A stretch of DNA of 64,000 bases, from the NCBI RefSeq assembly GCF_905147365.1, contig NC_056406.1:260501-324500 (forward strand). Reading direction: 5' to 3'. This document shows, piece after piece, positions 43,801 through 55,909 of the stretch (the first letter of the stretch is position 1; each line of letters begins with the position of its first letter). This DNA is from Aricia agestis (Eukaryota; Arthropoda; Insecta; Lepidoptera; Lycaenidae). Both the position numbers and the translations under genes were made by a program. The notes beneath the pieces are model-generated. The model did not search any database. It was given only the letters and a program-made list of their open reading frames with translations, and had not been told where the DNA came from.

Positions 43801-44880
43801 GTGGTTTTTTTCTGGTATGTGGGTGAGTGTACTATCGCGCGGGGCCGCCGGCCGCTGGCCGCCGCCGGCCGCCGGCCGCCGCCCCACTAACCCGCTTCTG
43901 TCTGTGGCCGAATGGTACTGTCCGACTAACTCTCTCGCGCGGGGGTCCTCCTCCGTCCGCGACGCGCGGCGCCGCCGCCGCCCCCGCCGGCTATCGAAGG
44001 CCGCAGCGGCAGCGGGTAACGTTATCGACCAGAGCCGGCGGCGAGGCGGCGCCGGCGCCGGGCGGGGACCGCGAACCGGCGGCTAGCGGCGCCCGCCCCG
44101 CTACGTACGTAGTACAATCATTCATCGTATCCCTCACCTCCTAACATAGCATTATAGTACCGCACTTATATTATATCGTATACTCTGTTCCACCTGACGA
44201 CTGACGTCTCGCCGAGAGGGCCGCCGTCCGGCCGTCCGGTCGGGCGCGGCGCTGTCGGCTCTCACTTCATCCCGGGCCGGGCTCGAGGAGCTCCGCCGGG
44301 GCCTGTCGCGCTTCCCTTGCATGACGAGTACGGGGCGAGTGTTGTAGTGGGGCGGTAGTGTGTAGCCGCGGCCGGTCGCCGGCGCGTCGGAGGGACGCTC
44401 GTGGCTGCGGGCTTCCTCGGAGCGGAGTAACGGAATCATGGGCTGCGGGTAGTTCACGATAACCTGAGTGAGTATCTCCGCCCCCCTCCGCTACCCCCGC
44501 GCCCCTCGCGCGCTCCGATCTCGCTTCTACCTCTCCGAAGGAAGTCACCGCGGGAGGTCTAATTTTAATTTTGTGTAAAACGAGAAAGGGCGGAGACGCG
44601 AAGGAAGCCGAGGTGGAGGCGGGGTCGGCGTCGGGCGGGGCGGGAGGGGGCGGGCGGGGGCGGGGCTCGGTGTCGGAGGCGCTGGAGCTTCGGGCGGTGA
44701 GTGTTCATCCTGTACTACTACTGCCGCGCCGCGCCGCGCACTGCCGCTTTCTAAATCTTAGAAAAATAATTAACACACGCGTGGACAAGTGAGCGTCGTT
44801 AATAACATTTTACATTATACACTCATCTTGGAGCAATAATCTAAATTTTAAAATATAGTTGTAATACCGGGGCTACTCTT
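43801..44880. other. GC-rich segment of uncertain role
   Basis: CpG-dense sequence holds a donor-like CGGGCG|GTGAGT at 44700 after a Gly-rich open stretch. It may be extended 3' UTR, an unrecognised alternative exon or a regulatory island. No homology is recognised. Confidence 0.3.
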
Positions 44881-45029
44881 AAGGCTCAACTCACACTGGG
44901 GCGGAGTCGAAGCGTCGCGATGCGTCAAGTTCTCTGCCAAGCGTATTCATCTCTCCTTCAGAACAATATATAGATTAATATGCTTCGGCAAATGACGTGA
45001 CGCGTCGCTTCGTGTGTGAGTCGAGCCTT
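44881..45029. mobile_element. Small MITE, AAGGCTCAACTCACAC ends
   Basis: AAGGCTCAACTCACACT at the left is matched by inverted AAGGCTCGACTCACACACG at the right, and GAAGCGTCGCG/CGCGTCGCTTCG also pair. It is 149 bp. Confidence 0.75.
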
Positions 45030-46216
45030 ATCGTACGTAGATTTAGTTTACGAGGAGGCAGTGCGTACCCCGCGCGGCCGCGGCGCGCATCATCGACCGA
45101 CGCCGGACACGGTTCGTCGGGCGTGCACTGGGGGTTTCAAATATTTAGTTGAAATCACAACCTCATAATAAATAATGGGACCAAAATATATAATGACCAC
45201 CAAAAAATGCTCTGATACTAAAAACTTGTTTACTAAAAAAAGATATTTACCACCAAAAAAAGAAAGTCTAAAATTGCAATACTACCAGCTATTTTAGTCA
45301 CGGCTACACTTCAAATTGTAGTCGAACGCCAAATATATTTGGCGTTTAACTTCGAATGATCACCAAATACTTATAGTAAATAATCACCAAGCGAGCGATT
45401 TGCTCGCTTTGGTGATGCGATATTTCCGTCCAAATAAATCACTACGATTGACAAAAATGTACTAAAAAGTATAATAACTCCATATGTGTGTATGTAATAC
45501 CAGGGGGGTGTCACTCCGCCGTTCCGCCGCCGAGCTACAAGTACATACGAGACTCCCCGACGCCGGGGCGATTCAATGGTTGCCGCGCACAGACTCGTGG
45601 CGCACGCGCGCGCCTCTTACGCAGTGTCAAATTTAATTAGCAAAACTTATCAAAAAAAATACTGCATTGCAGCCGATTGTTGGGACAATGAAAAAAAGGC
45701 AAATTTATATTATATCTACTGTCAGGGTACTTAAATCTATGACAATTATAATATTATTAAATATACACACAAATGTTTTATACTTAATTATAATAAATAT
45801 GCTATTTAAAATAGGTGGTAGGTGGTAGCTGCATATACTTACATTATGCATAATAATATAATCCATACCTAATTAGTAATTAGTAATTGCCTACATCAAA
45901 AGAAAATCAGGTATCGTGTCTGTGTAAACTGATTTATATGTTCGGTATTCATTTACCTAACAGTTTCCGTATGTATACCTTGCGTGGTATTTATACTTAT
46001 TTGATTTTGACAACCCTATTTTCGGAATATAGTCAACAACACACACGAGGTGTGAAATAAAGTCGACCTTCGCGCGGCGCCAGAGAGCTCAATGTCGGCT
46101 GCTCGCTTGCGGTCCGTTGTTAATAATACTTATGTAGGCACATAAAACGGCGGCATTTGTGAACATCAAAGCAGTGAGACTTCTGTACTTGTACTATTAT
46201 CTATTCTGTGGTTATA

Positions 46217-46390
46217 CTAGCCATTCGACCGAGCTTTGCTCGGTATTCGATAAAACACGAATAAAATAACATTTTCTAAAAATTATTCCTAGCTAGATCG
46301 ATTTATCACCCCCGAAACCCCCTATATACTAAATTTCATGAAAATCGTTGGAGCCGATTCCGATATTCCAATTAGGTATAATATACATAT
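46217..46390 (-). mobile_element. Helitron 3' end, reverse strand
   Basis: It reads, reversed, ACCGAGCAAAGCTCGGT and CTAG, and matches 38380-38501. Confidence 0.65.
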
Positions 46391-46662
46391 ATACAAGAAT
46401 TGCTCGTTTAAAGATATAAGATTCAGCAGTTTGGACCTGAAGAGATAATAGATCCCTTTCCAATTTAAAATATTAGCATGGATGATGAGAGTCTTACATA
46501 CTACATAATATTATAAATGTGAAAGTCTATCTGTCTGTCTGTCAGTACTCGGTAACCTCTTCACGCCCAAACCGCTGAACCGATTTTGCTGAAATTTTGA
46601 ATAGACTATGGAGATACTTTATATACTGAATCCCGTTATCATTATAATAATAATAATAATAC

Positions 46663-46961
46663 CTATGGACGCTTCACACCACGTCAGTCTGGCCCCGTGG
46701 TAAGTACCTGAAGGACTTGTGTTACAGGTACCAGACAACGGATATATATTTAATACTTTTTATACTATACATATATATTTAATACTTTTTATACTATACA
46801 TATATTTAAGATTTTTATTATATGATACACATATTTAATACACATCCATGACCCACGAACATCCATGACAAACGAAAAACTTTTTGTTCCGCCGGCGGGA
46901 TTCGAATCCGCGACCCCCGGCTTGAGCTACCAACGCGCTCACCACTGAGCCACAGAGGTGG
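46663..46961 (-). repeat. tRNA-derived SINE, reverse copy
   Basis: In reverse it reads CCACCTCTGTGGCTCAGTGG (A box) and GCGGATTCGAATCCCGCC (B box), then the same body as 37809-38094, ending with GAAGCGTCCATAGGT. Confidence 0.85.
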
Positions 46962-47481
46962 TTAACTAATAAAATAATAATAATTATTATTTACTTACGA
47001 TAGTCAAATAACGAGATGTAATTCCTTTGTTTCTCATTTTAAAATTAAATTGTAGTTAAAATATGGTTTTTATTATTTATTATTTTTCGGTTTAACAATG
47101 ATTTATTTGGAGTCATTTTGCATAAATAGAATAGCGAGATGTTAAATCTTTGGTGATCATTTTACATTAAAATGCTAGTATAACGTTGTTAATCATTTAC
47201 TATTTTTGGTTTTGCAACGATTTATTTGGAGTCATTTTATATAAATAGGATAGCGAGACGTTAAATCTTTGGTTATCATTTTACATTAAAATGGTGGTCA
47301 GTATTTTGGTGATCGTTTACTATTTTTGTCTGTGAAATGTTACTATTTCTGGTGATCAGTTAATTATAAGCCATAAATAATAAAGTCAGCCGCCCGCGCC
47401 AGAGCCGGGCTCGGAGGTCCAGCGCGGGCGGGCATGACTACCACTCGGCGGAGCGGTCCGGCTAACGCGGCGCGTGCGCAG

Positions 47482-47642
47482 GTCCCGTGGCGTACTACTA
47501 CGGCGCGCTGGGCCCGGCGCTGCCGCCGCCGCTGCTGTACTGGACCTACCCCACGCCGCCCGTGTCGCCGGCGCACTACTACCACGCGCCGCCCCCGCAC
47601 CACGCCCACACCCCGCACGCCCCGCACCACGCGCCCGCCATG
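47482..47642 (+). CDS. fus: fus exon I, distal C-terminal region
   Basis: The acceptor is CGTGCGCAG and the donor CCATG|GTGAGT. With exon H it reads GPVAYYYGALGPALPPPLLY, then WTYPTPPVSP and a His/Pro-rich run. PVAYY and YPTPPVSP are recognisable ESRP C-terminal signatures. It is 161 nt, ending in phase 0. It is separated from exon H by the whole proximal 3' UTR, so use of this exon requires skipping the proximal end. Confidence 0.88.
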
Positions 47643-48059
47643 GTGAGTCACACCTCTATTTTGTTTAACGTTAACGGTACCAGAGTTGGTGATGATTTAA
47701 ATACTCAGTAATCTAATCCCCAATATAATGACGAAGTATTTAAAATAGGGTAGTATATAATCGAGTGACTGTAAATTACAGTTTTAAGTGTCAAAATTAA
47801 TTAATTTGGGTTATAGAATTACTATTTGAGCGACTGACTGTGAGTGACGACAAATTCACAGAACAGCAACTTATAAATTATTTATTTGAGTTACTGTCTA
47901 CTGAGCAGCTTCATAATATTTGAGCGACCTAATATCTGTTTGAGTGTCAACGTTACGTCCTGCATTTTTTTTCAATATTTGGCAAAATATGTATTTTTTA
48001 TACTGAGCGGCATTTTGTCTTATATGGAGTGTTTCGAATACAAAACCCACTTTGAAAAA

Positions 48060-48288
48060 TACAGTAATGAGCAGAGTATACAATGAGCTCACATTAAAAC
48101 AAAAAAATGAATAATATGAAATAACTAGGTATTTGATGCCGTGCGAGTTTGTTACGCCGGTTTTTCTCGCCGGGTTAGTTCCCGAACCGGTGGTAGGCAC
48201 CTCAGTATCGACGTTCGGAAATATTTTTGTAAAAAAATTACTCTGAATAAAAATATTTTGATTTGATTTGATCTATCACTATTAATCA
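48060..48288. repeat. LINE-tail-like insert in E2
   Basis: It has CTCGCCGGGTTAGTTCCCGAACCGGTGGTAGG-type blocks (for example CCGAACCGGTGGTAGGCAC) and ends in TTTGATTTGATTTGAT. The block recurs reversed at 54460-54540. E1 lacks it, so it is an insertion into E2. Confidence 0.6.
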
Positions 48289-48588
48289 CCCTAGAACAAT
48301 TTTTTTTATTACTATCAAGCAATTTTTTTGTGAGTAGCTTCATTTGGATAAGAGGAACAACATTTTTATCTGTGGAAGCCTTACAGACTCCTTTCTATCT
48401 CTGATACCAATTCACTTTCGAGATTTTCATTAAAAACACGTATCAAAATATAAAATATAAAACCTCAAATAGAATATCAGTAACCAATAATCATTAATAA
48501 AGCAGCTCACAAAAGTTTTCTCAAAGTGAACTTTTTAGTACTTAGTTACGTAAATCGTAATGTGTAACCTCACTTAGAAAAATTGAAT

Positions 48589-50016
48589 GACGACCTCGGT
48601 GGTCGCCGGTTCGAATCCCGCCGACGGAACAAAAAGTTTTCAAAGTTCCTGGGTCATGGATGTGTATTAAATATGGGAAATAATAAAACGAGCGAATAAA
48701 AAATTATATTGCGACTGATGATGAACATACTGTTTTAATAACATGAGCGTTATTAATTTGACTAAGCGAAAAATAAACTAAACTAACGACTAATATTGAT
48801 TTATAATAAAATCCAGAACGAGCTACAAAAAGTGGATTGCGATTAATCTATTTCAGATATTAAAATTCTATCCGAGCGACTGTATTACTAAGTGAGCGAC
48901 TGGAAATTCATAGCGGGCAACTTCAATATTAAATATAGATTCAATTTTTCTAAGTGAGGTTATTTATTACGAGCTACTAAAAAGTTCATTTTGAGCAAAC
49001 TTTTGTGAGCTGCTTTATTAATGATAATTGGTTACTGATATTCTATTTGCTTTATATTTTATATTTTGATACGTGTTTTAATGAAAACTACATATTGTTA
49101 AATGCGAGCGAATTCGAGTGGGGGCGGGGCGACGAATCGTTGCATTCAGGTGAGTTCGGCTGCGGACCAATACGACTTTTTAGCGGGGCTCCTACTCGAA
49201 TATACGTCGAATCTTAATTGAAGCCAGTTGTTTTTTTTTCGGTATAGGTCGCCATTAAAATTTTACCCATTTCTTTGACGTTCCATTAAGGATTATAATT
49301 TGTGTAATTTATTAATGATTTTCATATATAAATAGGGTTTACCCCCCCCCCCCCTCTCCCTCCCTCCCTTCTCCCCTGCCCCCCTAAATCGTTGGGTATG
49401 ATTCTAATTTCTAAACTTTTACCGTTATATAATTTAAGTTCCCTGTTCCTACAAATAGAACAATACATATTTTGGGATCATCAAATCAAAGTATGAAATC
49501 CTTTCTATCTCTGTTAGCCACCACTTTTTTTTTCACATATAAAATTGTTGTTCCTCTTATCCAAATGAAGCTACTCACAAAAAATTTGCTTGAAAGTAAT
49601 AAATAAAAATTACATTTGGCAAATATTGAAAAAAAATGCAGGACGTAACGTTGACACTCAAACAGATATTAGGTCGCTCAAATATTATAAAGCTGCTCAT
49701 TTTGTATTTTAAGTAACTCAAATAAATAATTTCTAAGTTGCTGTCTTGTTAATTTCTCGTCACTCACTCTCAGTCGCTCAAATAGTAATTCTATAACCCA
49801 AATTTAGTAATTTTGACACCTAAAACTGTAATTTACAGCCACTTAATTAAATACTACCCATTAAATATTATGTGTATCATATAATAAAATTCTTAAATAT
49901 GTATATGTAAAGTATAAAAGTATTAAACATATTTCCGTTGTCTGGTACCTGTAACACAAGTCCTTCAGGTACTTACCACGGGGCCAGACTGACGTGGTGT
50001 GAAGCGTCCATAGATA
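48589..50016 (+). repeat. tRNA-derived SINE split by element E1
   Basis: The left part 48589-48674 holds the B box (GGTTCGAATCCCGCC); the A box is partly lost. The right part 49860-50016 holds the rest of the body to GAAGCGTCCATAGATA. The parts join around ATTAAATAT, the duplication made by E1. Confidence 0.8.
48675..49859 (-). mobile_element. MULE-like element E1, inverted copy inside the SINE
   Basis: It starts GGGAAATAATAAAACG and ends AGTATTTAATTAAGTGGCTG when read in reverse (tip GGGTAGTATTT). A 9-bp duplication, ATTAAATAT, lies at 48666-48674 and 49860-49868. It is about 90 percent alike, reversed, to the unbroken parts of E2. It has its own insert at about 49085-49480. Confidence 0.78.
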
Positions 50017-50038
50017 TTATTATTATAGTATTATAATA

Positions 50039-50657
50039 CTAGCTGTTGCCCGCGACTTCGTCCGCGTGGTCTTCAGTTTATAGCGCGCGGTGTCAACAAA
50101 ATTGGTGTCAAAAGCTTTTTAAAACCCTGGTACCCCTTAAATCAAAATACCCAAAACAGCCGTGTAGTGTGCACATATATTTTTTTTTAATTAAACTTTT
50201 ATACCAAATTTTAAAGCTTATTTAGCTTTACACAACTTAGCTGCATTACACAACTTTAGCTTTACCCATAAACTATTTAGTATTTATTATTGGTATGCTG
50301 TTGTTTCTGATGTTGGTAGGTGAGTTATTTGACAACGTGTATAACAATCGAAAGAATCGAAAAGCTAAGCTCAACATGGTACCACCTTTTATAGAAACAC
50401 ATATGAGCAAGCGATAGCGCGATCTAGGCGACTCTCTGTTATGGGTTTTGGAACTAACTTAATTTGAACAAATTTACGCATAAACACCCCCTTACAACCC
50501 CTTTTTCCAGTAAAAAAGTAGCCTATGTCCTTTCTGAGGCTTTAGACTATCTGTGTACAAAATGTCATTACAATCGGTTCAGTAGTTTTGGCGTGAAAGC
50601 GAGACAGACAGACAGATAGACAGACGGAGATACTTTCACATTTATAATATTAGTATA
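50039..50657 (-). mobile_element. Nonautonomous Helitron, minus strand
   Basis: In reverse it runs from TATACTAATATTATAAATGT to CGAAGTCGCGGGCAACAG and CTAG. It is inserted at the SINE tail inside E2. Confidence 0.8.
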
Positions 50658-51175
50658 AAAGTATAGATTGAAGTTGCCCGCTATGTATTTCCAGTCGCTC
50701 ACTTAGTAATACAGTCGCTCGGAATTCGGATAGAATTTTAACATCTGAAATAGATTAATCACAATCCTATTTTTATAAGATCGTTCTGGATTTTACTATA
50801 AATCAATATTAGTCGTTAGTTTAGTATATTTTTCGCTTACTCAAATTCATACCGCTCAAGTTATTAAAACAGTATGTGCATCAGTCGCAAAGTAATTTTT
50901 TATTCGCTCGATTTATTATTTCCATTTAAAATATAATAATATTTAAAATTATTATTTTTAACAAAAAATTAAAACCGACTTCTAAGGTAAAAACAATAAT
51001 AATATGAACTAAAAAGTATTAAATAACTCTTACTCTTTAATATTGCCTTTTTCAGAATTCGTCTAAATGTCAACTATTTCTGTACATACTACAGTCTTCA
51101 TTATTTTGAAGTCGGTACCAGCAAATTTAATCGTGAAAGCAAAGTCAATGTCAGAATATCTGAAACTTACTTTAT

Positions 51176-51643
51176 ACAAGATAAAGCTTTATGCGTAAAT
51201 AACCACTACGAATGTTAACTAGATTCACATTATGTTACCATAAGCGAAATTGTGGTAAATGCTTGCAGTTATCTAAGCGATGCTGCAATTTCCAAACTTT
51301 TATCTTTAAAGGTTCAGGAGTTCTGCTCAGTGTCTCTGGCTCCAGGGACACCTTCGTATGAAATTTCACTTATTTGTAACATATGTTTAAGTTACTAGAA
51401 ACAACTTTTTAACCACTATATGTGTGTTATAATAAATTTCAAGGATTTACCTCGACTGCTCATAGATCCCATCATCAGATCACCACTTTTGTGAACATGG
51501 TACCAAATTCGGGTTAAACCCTATACAACACAAAAATAATTTTGAAAATCGGACCATTAACGGCTGAGTAATCGTTGAACATACATAAAAAAAAGATACA
51601 TACAGCCGAACGTATTACCTCCTCCTTTTTGGAAGTCGGTCAA
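51176..51643. repeat. Dispersed repeat family A, shortened copy
   Basis: It matches 6541-6840 and then jumps to the last 170 bases of the family, ending TTTTTGGAAGTCGGTCAA. The middle is deleted. Confidence 0.7.
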
Positions 51644-52810
51644 TAATGCCAATGAAATCAGTTCAGCGGTTTAAGTACAAATCATTATTATTGTTATCTC
51701 TCGGGAACCGTACATTTTTCCAATATAAAAAATAGATAATATGTCTTCTATTTTCTTTCCAGTGACTCAATGTGTGCTTTTATAATTCTGGGAGTCACGT
51801 TATCGTGGAAGCCGACTTCCACGACGAAACGTTGAGTACGTTAAGGTGATGCCTTGAATCTTGATAGTTTGGCTGCAGCGATATCGATTTTTCTCAACAA
51901 TGATTAAAGCTAAGAATTTGTGCCTACATATTGTAAATATATTTTATATTAAGTTATAATATAGTTAACAAATTATTATTTGTCACTCATGGTTGCATCA
52001 TCTAGGATTCTAGGTCGCGGCACCATTCCCAATTTGTACAGGAATGACTAAACATCAACTTTATATAAATAGTCATCTTTTTGTAATTAGGAATACACTT
52101 CGCTTTAAGCTCGCAAAATTGTAACTCACCTACATCATAATCTCAACATAAACGGTCACGGTAAATCAGTCTTTAAATAATTCCCATTACCTCCACACTG
52201 GTAGGTAAAAATTTAAGAAATTAAAGTTCATTGTGAGTATTCATCATGTCTTTGTCTTTGAATTACCCATAGCATAACACGATTGGTCAACTTTTATAAC
52301 ACATAATAATCAATCAAAAAGACCTCTGTAAAAAAAGGGATTCTAATTTTGCCAACATAGGAGAGTGATTTAAGCTTCCAAAATTTGTACATAGATTGGT
52401 TCAAGCAGACACTTTAATTTGCCCATAGCTTATATGACATATATTTGTGGTTTTTAAATTACGCGACAAAAACCATTTTGTCGCTTACGCCCTTTCCATT
52501 TCTTGCTGTTCCATTTCTTATTTTCTATGAGAGGCCGGGCCGCCGGCGGAGGCGGCAGAAAACGAACAATAAAACATATCCAACACGGTTTTTTACTTTA
52601 ACGTGGCGTCACCTTAATGGATGAAAAGTATTTTATATTAAATTACGTAGTACCGAAGCCTGCCTAGTGCCTACCCGAGAGTTGTGAGTGTGACAGGAAA
52701 ATAATAGACAACCTAACGTTTTCATTCATATTCTACTGGCTCCATACTTTCGATTGGTATATAATTTGTCTATTAACCAAACCAGCGAAATGTTCAAAAA
52801 ATATATAAAC
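51644..52810. other. Intron stretch without recognised gene
   Basis: Ordinary AT-rich sequence. Nothing beyond short hairpins was seen. Confidence 0.4.
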
Positions 52811-53782
52811 CTATACTAATATTATAAATGCGAAAGTATCTCTGTCTGTCTGTCTGTCTGTCTGTCTCGCTTTCACGCCAAAACTACTGAACCGATTGTA
52901 ATAAAATTTTGTACACAGATAGCCTAAAGCCTGAGAAAGGACATAGGCTACTTTTTAACTGGAAAAGGGGGTGAAAATGCGTAAATTTGGTCAAATTAAG
53001 TTAGTTCCATAAACTCAAAATAGATGGCGCCAAGAGTCCCCTAGATCGCGCTATTGCTTGCTCATGCTTATTTCTATAAGAGATGGTACCATGTAAAGCT
53101 GGGCTTCTTTCGAATATTATACACGTTATTAACTAGGAACTCACCTACCAACTTAGATTAGATATCAAATTCAAAAACAACAGCGCCAAAACTACTGAAC
53201 CGATTGTAATGAAATTTTGTACACAGTTAGTCTAAAGTCTGAGAAAGGACATAGGCTACTTCTTACTGGAAAAAGGGGTTGTAAGGGGGTGTTTATGCGT
53301 AAATTTGTTCAAATTAAGTTAGTTCCAAAAACTGGAACAGATGGCGCCAAGAGTCGCCTAGATCGCGCTATCGCTTGCTCATATGTATTTCTATAAGAGG
53401 TGGTACCATGTTGAGTTAAGATTTAGATTCTTTCGAGTGTTATACATGTTATTAAATAACTCACGTACCAACATAGAAATCAGAAACAACAGTCTACCAA
53501 TGATAAATACTAAATAGTTTAATGGCCTATGGGTATTGGCTATTGGGCAAAGCTAAAGTTGTGTAATGCATTATGCAGCTAAGGTGTGTAAAGCTAAATA
53601 AGCTTTAAAAGGTATAAAAAAGTTTAATTAAAAAAAAAAACATTATGTGCACACTACACGGCTGTTTTGGGTATTTTGATTTAAGGGGTACCAGGGTTTT
53701 AAAAAGCTTTTGACACCAATTTTATTGACACCGCGCGCTATAAACTGAAGTCCACGCGGACGAAGTCGCGGGCAACAGCTAG
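52811..53782 (+). mobile_element. Nonautonomous Helitron, near-twin of 39657-40590
   Basis: It begins CTATACTAATATTATAAATG, has the same two internal CAAAACTACTGAACCGATTG blocks, and ends CGAAGTCGCGGGCAACAG and CTAG|T. Confidence 0.85.
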
Positions 53783-54051
53783 TAAATAGTAAATTTACTA
53801 CAAAATATTTAAATACTAAAAAATATTTTTTAAAGTTTAAATATTTTGTAGTTTTACTATTTATTCATATATTTTTTACTGTTTTAATATATTTTTAACT
53901 TTTTTGTAGTAAAAGTTTAAATATTTTGTAGTAAATTTTACGCAGGAACCTAGGTAATTACTATTTTAAGCTGAAACATAACTCAAACATGTTAAATATT
54001 TTCGTATGAGAAAATGATTTTGGTATTATGTTTGTATGAGAATTTCGATGG

Positions 54052-54093
54052 CACCGAGCTGGTTATGGGGCCGGCCCCATAACCAGCTCGGTG
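54052..54093. repeat. Perfect 42-bp palindrome
   Basis: CACCGAGCTGGTTATGGGGCC is followed directly by its exact reverse complement, without a spacer. GC-rich in AT-rich surroundings. No flanking duplication is clear. Confidence 0.9.
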
Positions 54094-54399
54094 AAGGTCC
54101 TTCTATGAAGGGATCCTAGGTAGGTCATTACAACGAAACGTAGTCGATCTCGGTGATCATTTTGTAAGATCAACTTTTTTAGTCAATAAAATTCATTGTA
54201 ATTTGAATTTTTAAAGGCATAATATATAGTTAAGGACTGAATTTAAAATTGAATCATTTCATTGGAAAAATTCTCAAAGCCGAGAACTTATCAAACAACC
54301 CTAGTATGTTCAACGATTACTCCGCCGTTTGTGAACCGATTTAAAAAAAATATGTTTTGTTATATTAGGTTTCACAATAATTTGGTACCATGTTCACAA

Positions 54400-54560
54400 A
54401 GGTGGTGACCTACCTGTTTTATTTCCGAATAGATTTGTAACAAATACTTTCAGAACGTTGATGCTAATGGTGCCTACCACCGGTTCGGGAACTATCCCGG
54501 CGAGAAGAACCGGCGTAAGAAACTCGCACGGGGTCATACGCCAACGAGATATCTCACTCT
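54400..54560 (-). repeat. Reverse copy of the CCGGTGGTAGGCAC repeat
   Basis: GTGCCTACCACCGGTTCGGG and CCCGGCGAGAAGAACCGGCG match 48140-48200 in reverse. Probably a LINE 3' region. Confidence 0.55.
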
Positions 54561-54851
54561 CGAGATATTTAAAAACTACTCGTCTCATAATGTCAAAATC
54601 TCGACATTATCTTGAGAAAACTCTATAAAAATGTGTTATTTCGATTATAGATCTACGCGAGAAAAAGTGTTTGTCATGCTAGGGTCCATAGAGATGAAGA
54701 GACAAACCATCAAACATCGAGAAAACATGAAGAGTGAGATATCTCGTTGGTGTATGCTAAGCAGGCTGATGATGAGATCCGTGAGTAATCGAGGGAACTC
54801 CTCAAAATTTGTATGAAAACATATTATGGTGATTTGGTTTTATAATGGCGC

Positions 54852-54972
54852 ATCCACACATGCCGCCGGGTTTGCCGTCAGCTTTCAGATTACCTTGCCA
54901 CCGAATCCGGCGGCATGTGTGCTTAGCCGCCGACCGTGCCGCCGCCGGTATAAGCCGGCGGCATGTGTGGAT
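54852..54972. mobile_element. Hairpin MITE, ATCCACACATGCCGCCGG ends
   Basis: ATCCACACATGCCGCCGG at 54852 pairs exactly with CCGGCGGCATGTGTGGAT ending at 54972. GC-rich loop with further GCCGCCG words. Confidence 0.8.
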
Positions 54973-55312
54973 ACAGCATAAGAAGTATCCCAAGCATATG
55001 CTACCAAAAAGTAAGATTTTTACCAAGATATGCTATGGTATTTACTTTTCATAGCGATTTTGAAAATATAATGTCGTTTCAAAATAAATGATTCAAACTT
55101 GGGTCAACCTATACTAGCGCAGTCGAAGCGCATCTAAATTCTAAGGGAATCACTAAAATGAAACATAACAAATTCAACCTTAACTTAACGCTGATTGGCC
55201 ACGCGCAGAATCGCAGAAGTGTTACGCTCTGGAGTTCAGGTTGAATTTGTTATGTTCAAACGTACAGTGCCATCTTTTAACAGAAGTCGGAACTAAACTT
55301 AATATAATTTAA

Positions 55313-55660
55313 GGGTGAGTTGCACCAGAGGCGTGGTTAAAGTTATGGTCGAAGTTATGGTTATAGTTAAGGCTAACTTTAACCTTAACTTTGATCACAG
55401 ATTTTGACAGATGACAGCTGGTCTGACAAGGCTTGAAATGAGCGTGGCGGGGGCGCTGCTGGTAAAGGAGAACTGTCAAAATGGCGTTTTTGTATGATGA
55501 CCAGCGTTAGTTCCTATTTTCGCCACGGTCATTCAATGCTTTGTCGAGCTCAAGGTTATTGGTAAATGGCGTCCATTTTTTACCATAACCAAAGATTCAA
55601 ACATTTTGCATTGTAGTTATAGTTAAAGTTACAGTTATAGCTAAAGTAAGTTTCCATGCG
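55313..55660. mobile_element. GTTAAA-type element, second copy
   Basis: GAGTTGCACCAGAGGCGTGG start, GGTTAAAGTTATGG and TAGTTAAAGTTACAGTTAT ends, and the internal block GGTAAAGGAGAACTGTCAAAA match 34569-35412 without the nested TTAA MITE. The right tip is lost. Confidence 0.75.
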
Positions 55661-55909
55661 GAAGTGCTATAATAGAACGATAGTCACAGAACAACCAGAA
55701 GAACCTCATATAGAGCCTTTAGAGATAGGTGTTTGAACATTTCATTTTCAACATTGCTACTTAAACTCTAAGAATATTATACAATTGGAGTTCTAGAAAT
55801 TCTGAAGCGGTAGTGAACTCACAATTCAGATAATGAGTTTTCATAATATTATTATCAGGTATTCACAGTCACAAAGCAGGACACATTAGTCTTTACAGAA
55901 CGCCGGATA

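Larger units (their letters stand above)
45140..47365. mobile_element. Element(s) rich in TGGTGATCATTT motifs
   Basis: The left part (45180-45460) carries ACCACCAAAAAATG, GATCACCAAATAC and AATCACCAAGCG. The right part (46990-47365) carries the same words inverted within two tandem units of about 120 bp (47092-47211 and 47212-47331; AACGATTTATTTGGAGTCAT). Between are a Helitron end (46217), a reverse SINE (46663-46961) and GC-rich sequence. It is probably one inverted-repeat element with subterminal arrays; the ends are not fixed. Confidence 0.45.
47748..50923 (+). mobile_element. MULE-like element E2 (outer copy)
   Basis: It starts GGGTAGTATATAATCG and ends TTATTATTTCC. A 10-bp duplication, ATTTAAAATA, lies at 47738-47747 and 50924-50933. 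It is interrupted by a SINE that itself carries the inverted copy E1, and by a Helitron. Related words GAGCGACT, GAGTTACT and GAGCAGCT recur about every 20-40 bases. The 9-10-bp duplication and G-rich tips suggest the Mutator superfamily; no transposase is present. Confidence 0.75.

Noticed and set aside
44571..44792. Gly-rich ORF with a donor-like GTGAGT
   Set aside because: It could be an exon, but there is no acceptor with matching phase and no homology; kept only as an uncertain segment.
45660..45730. A third THAP-like start (CIAADC)
   Set aside because: Cys spacing is similar but there is no Met, no FH-R block and no donor; chance likeness.
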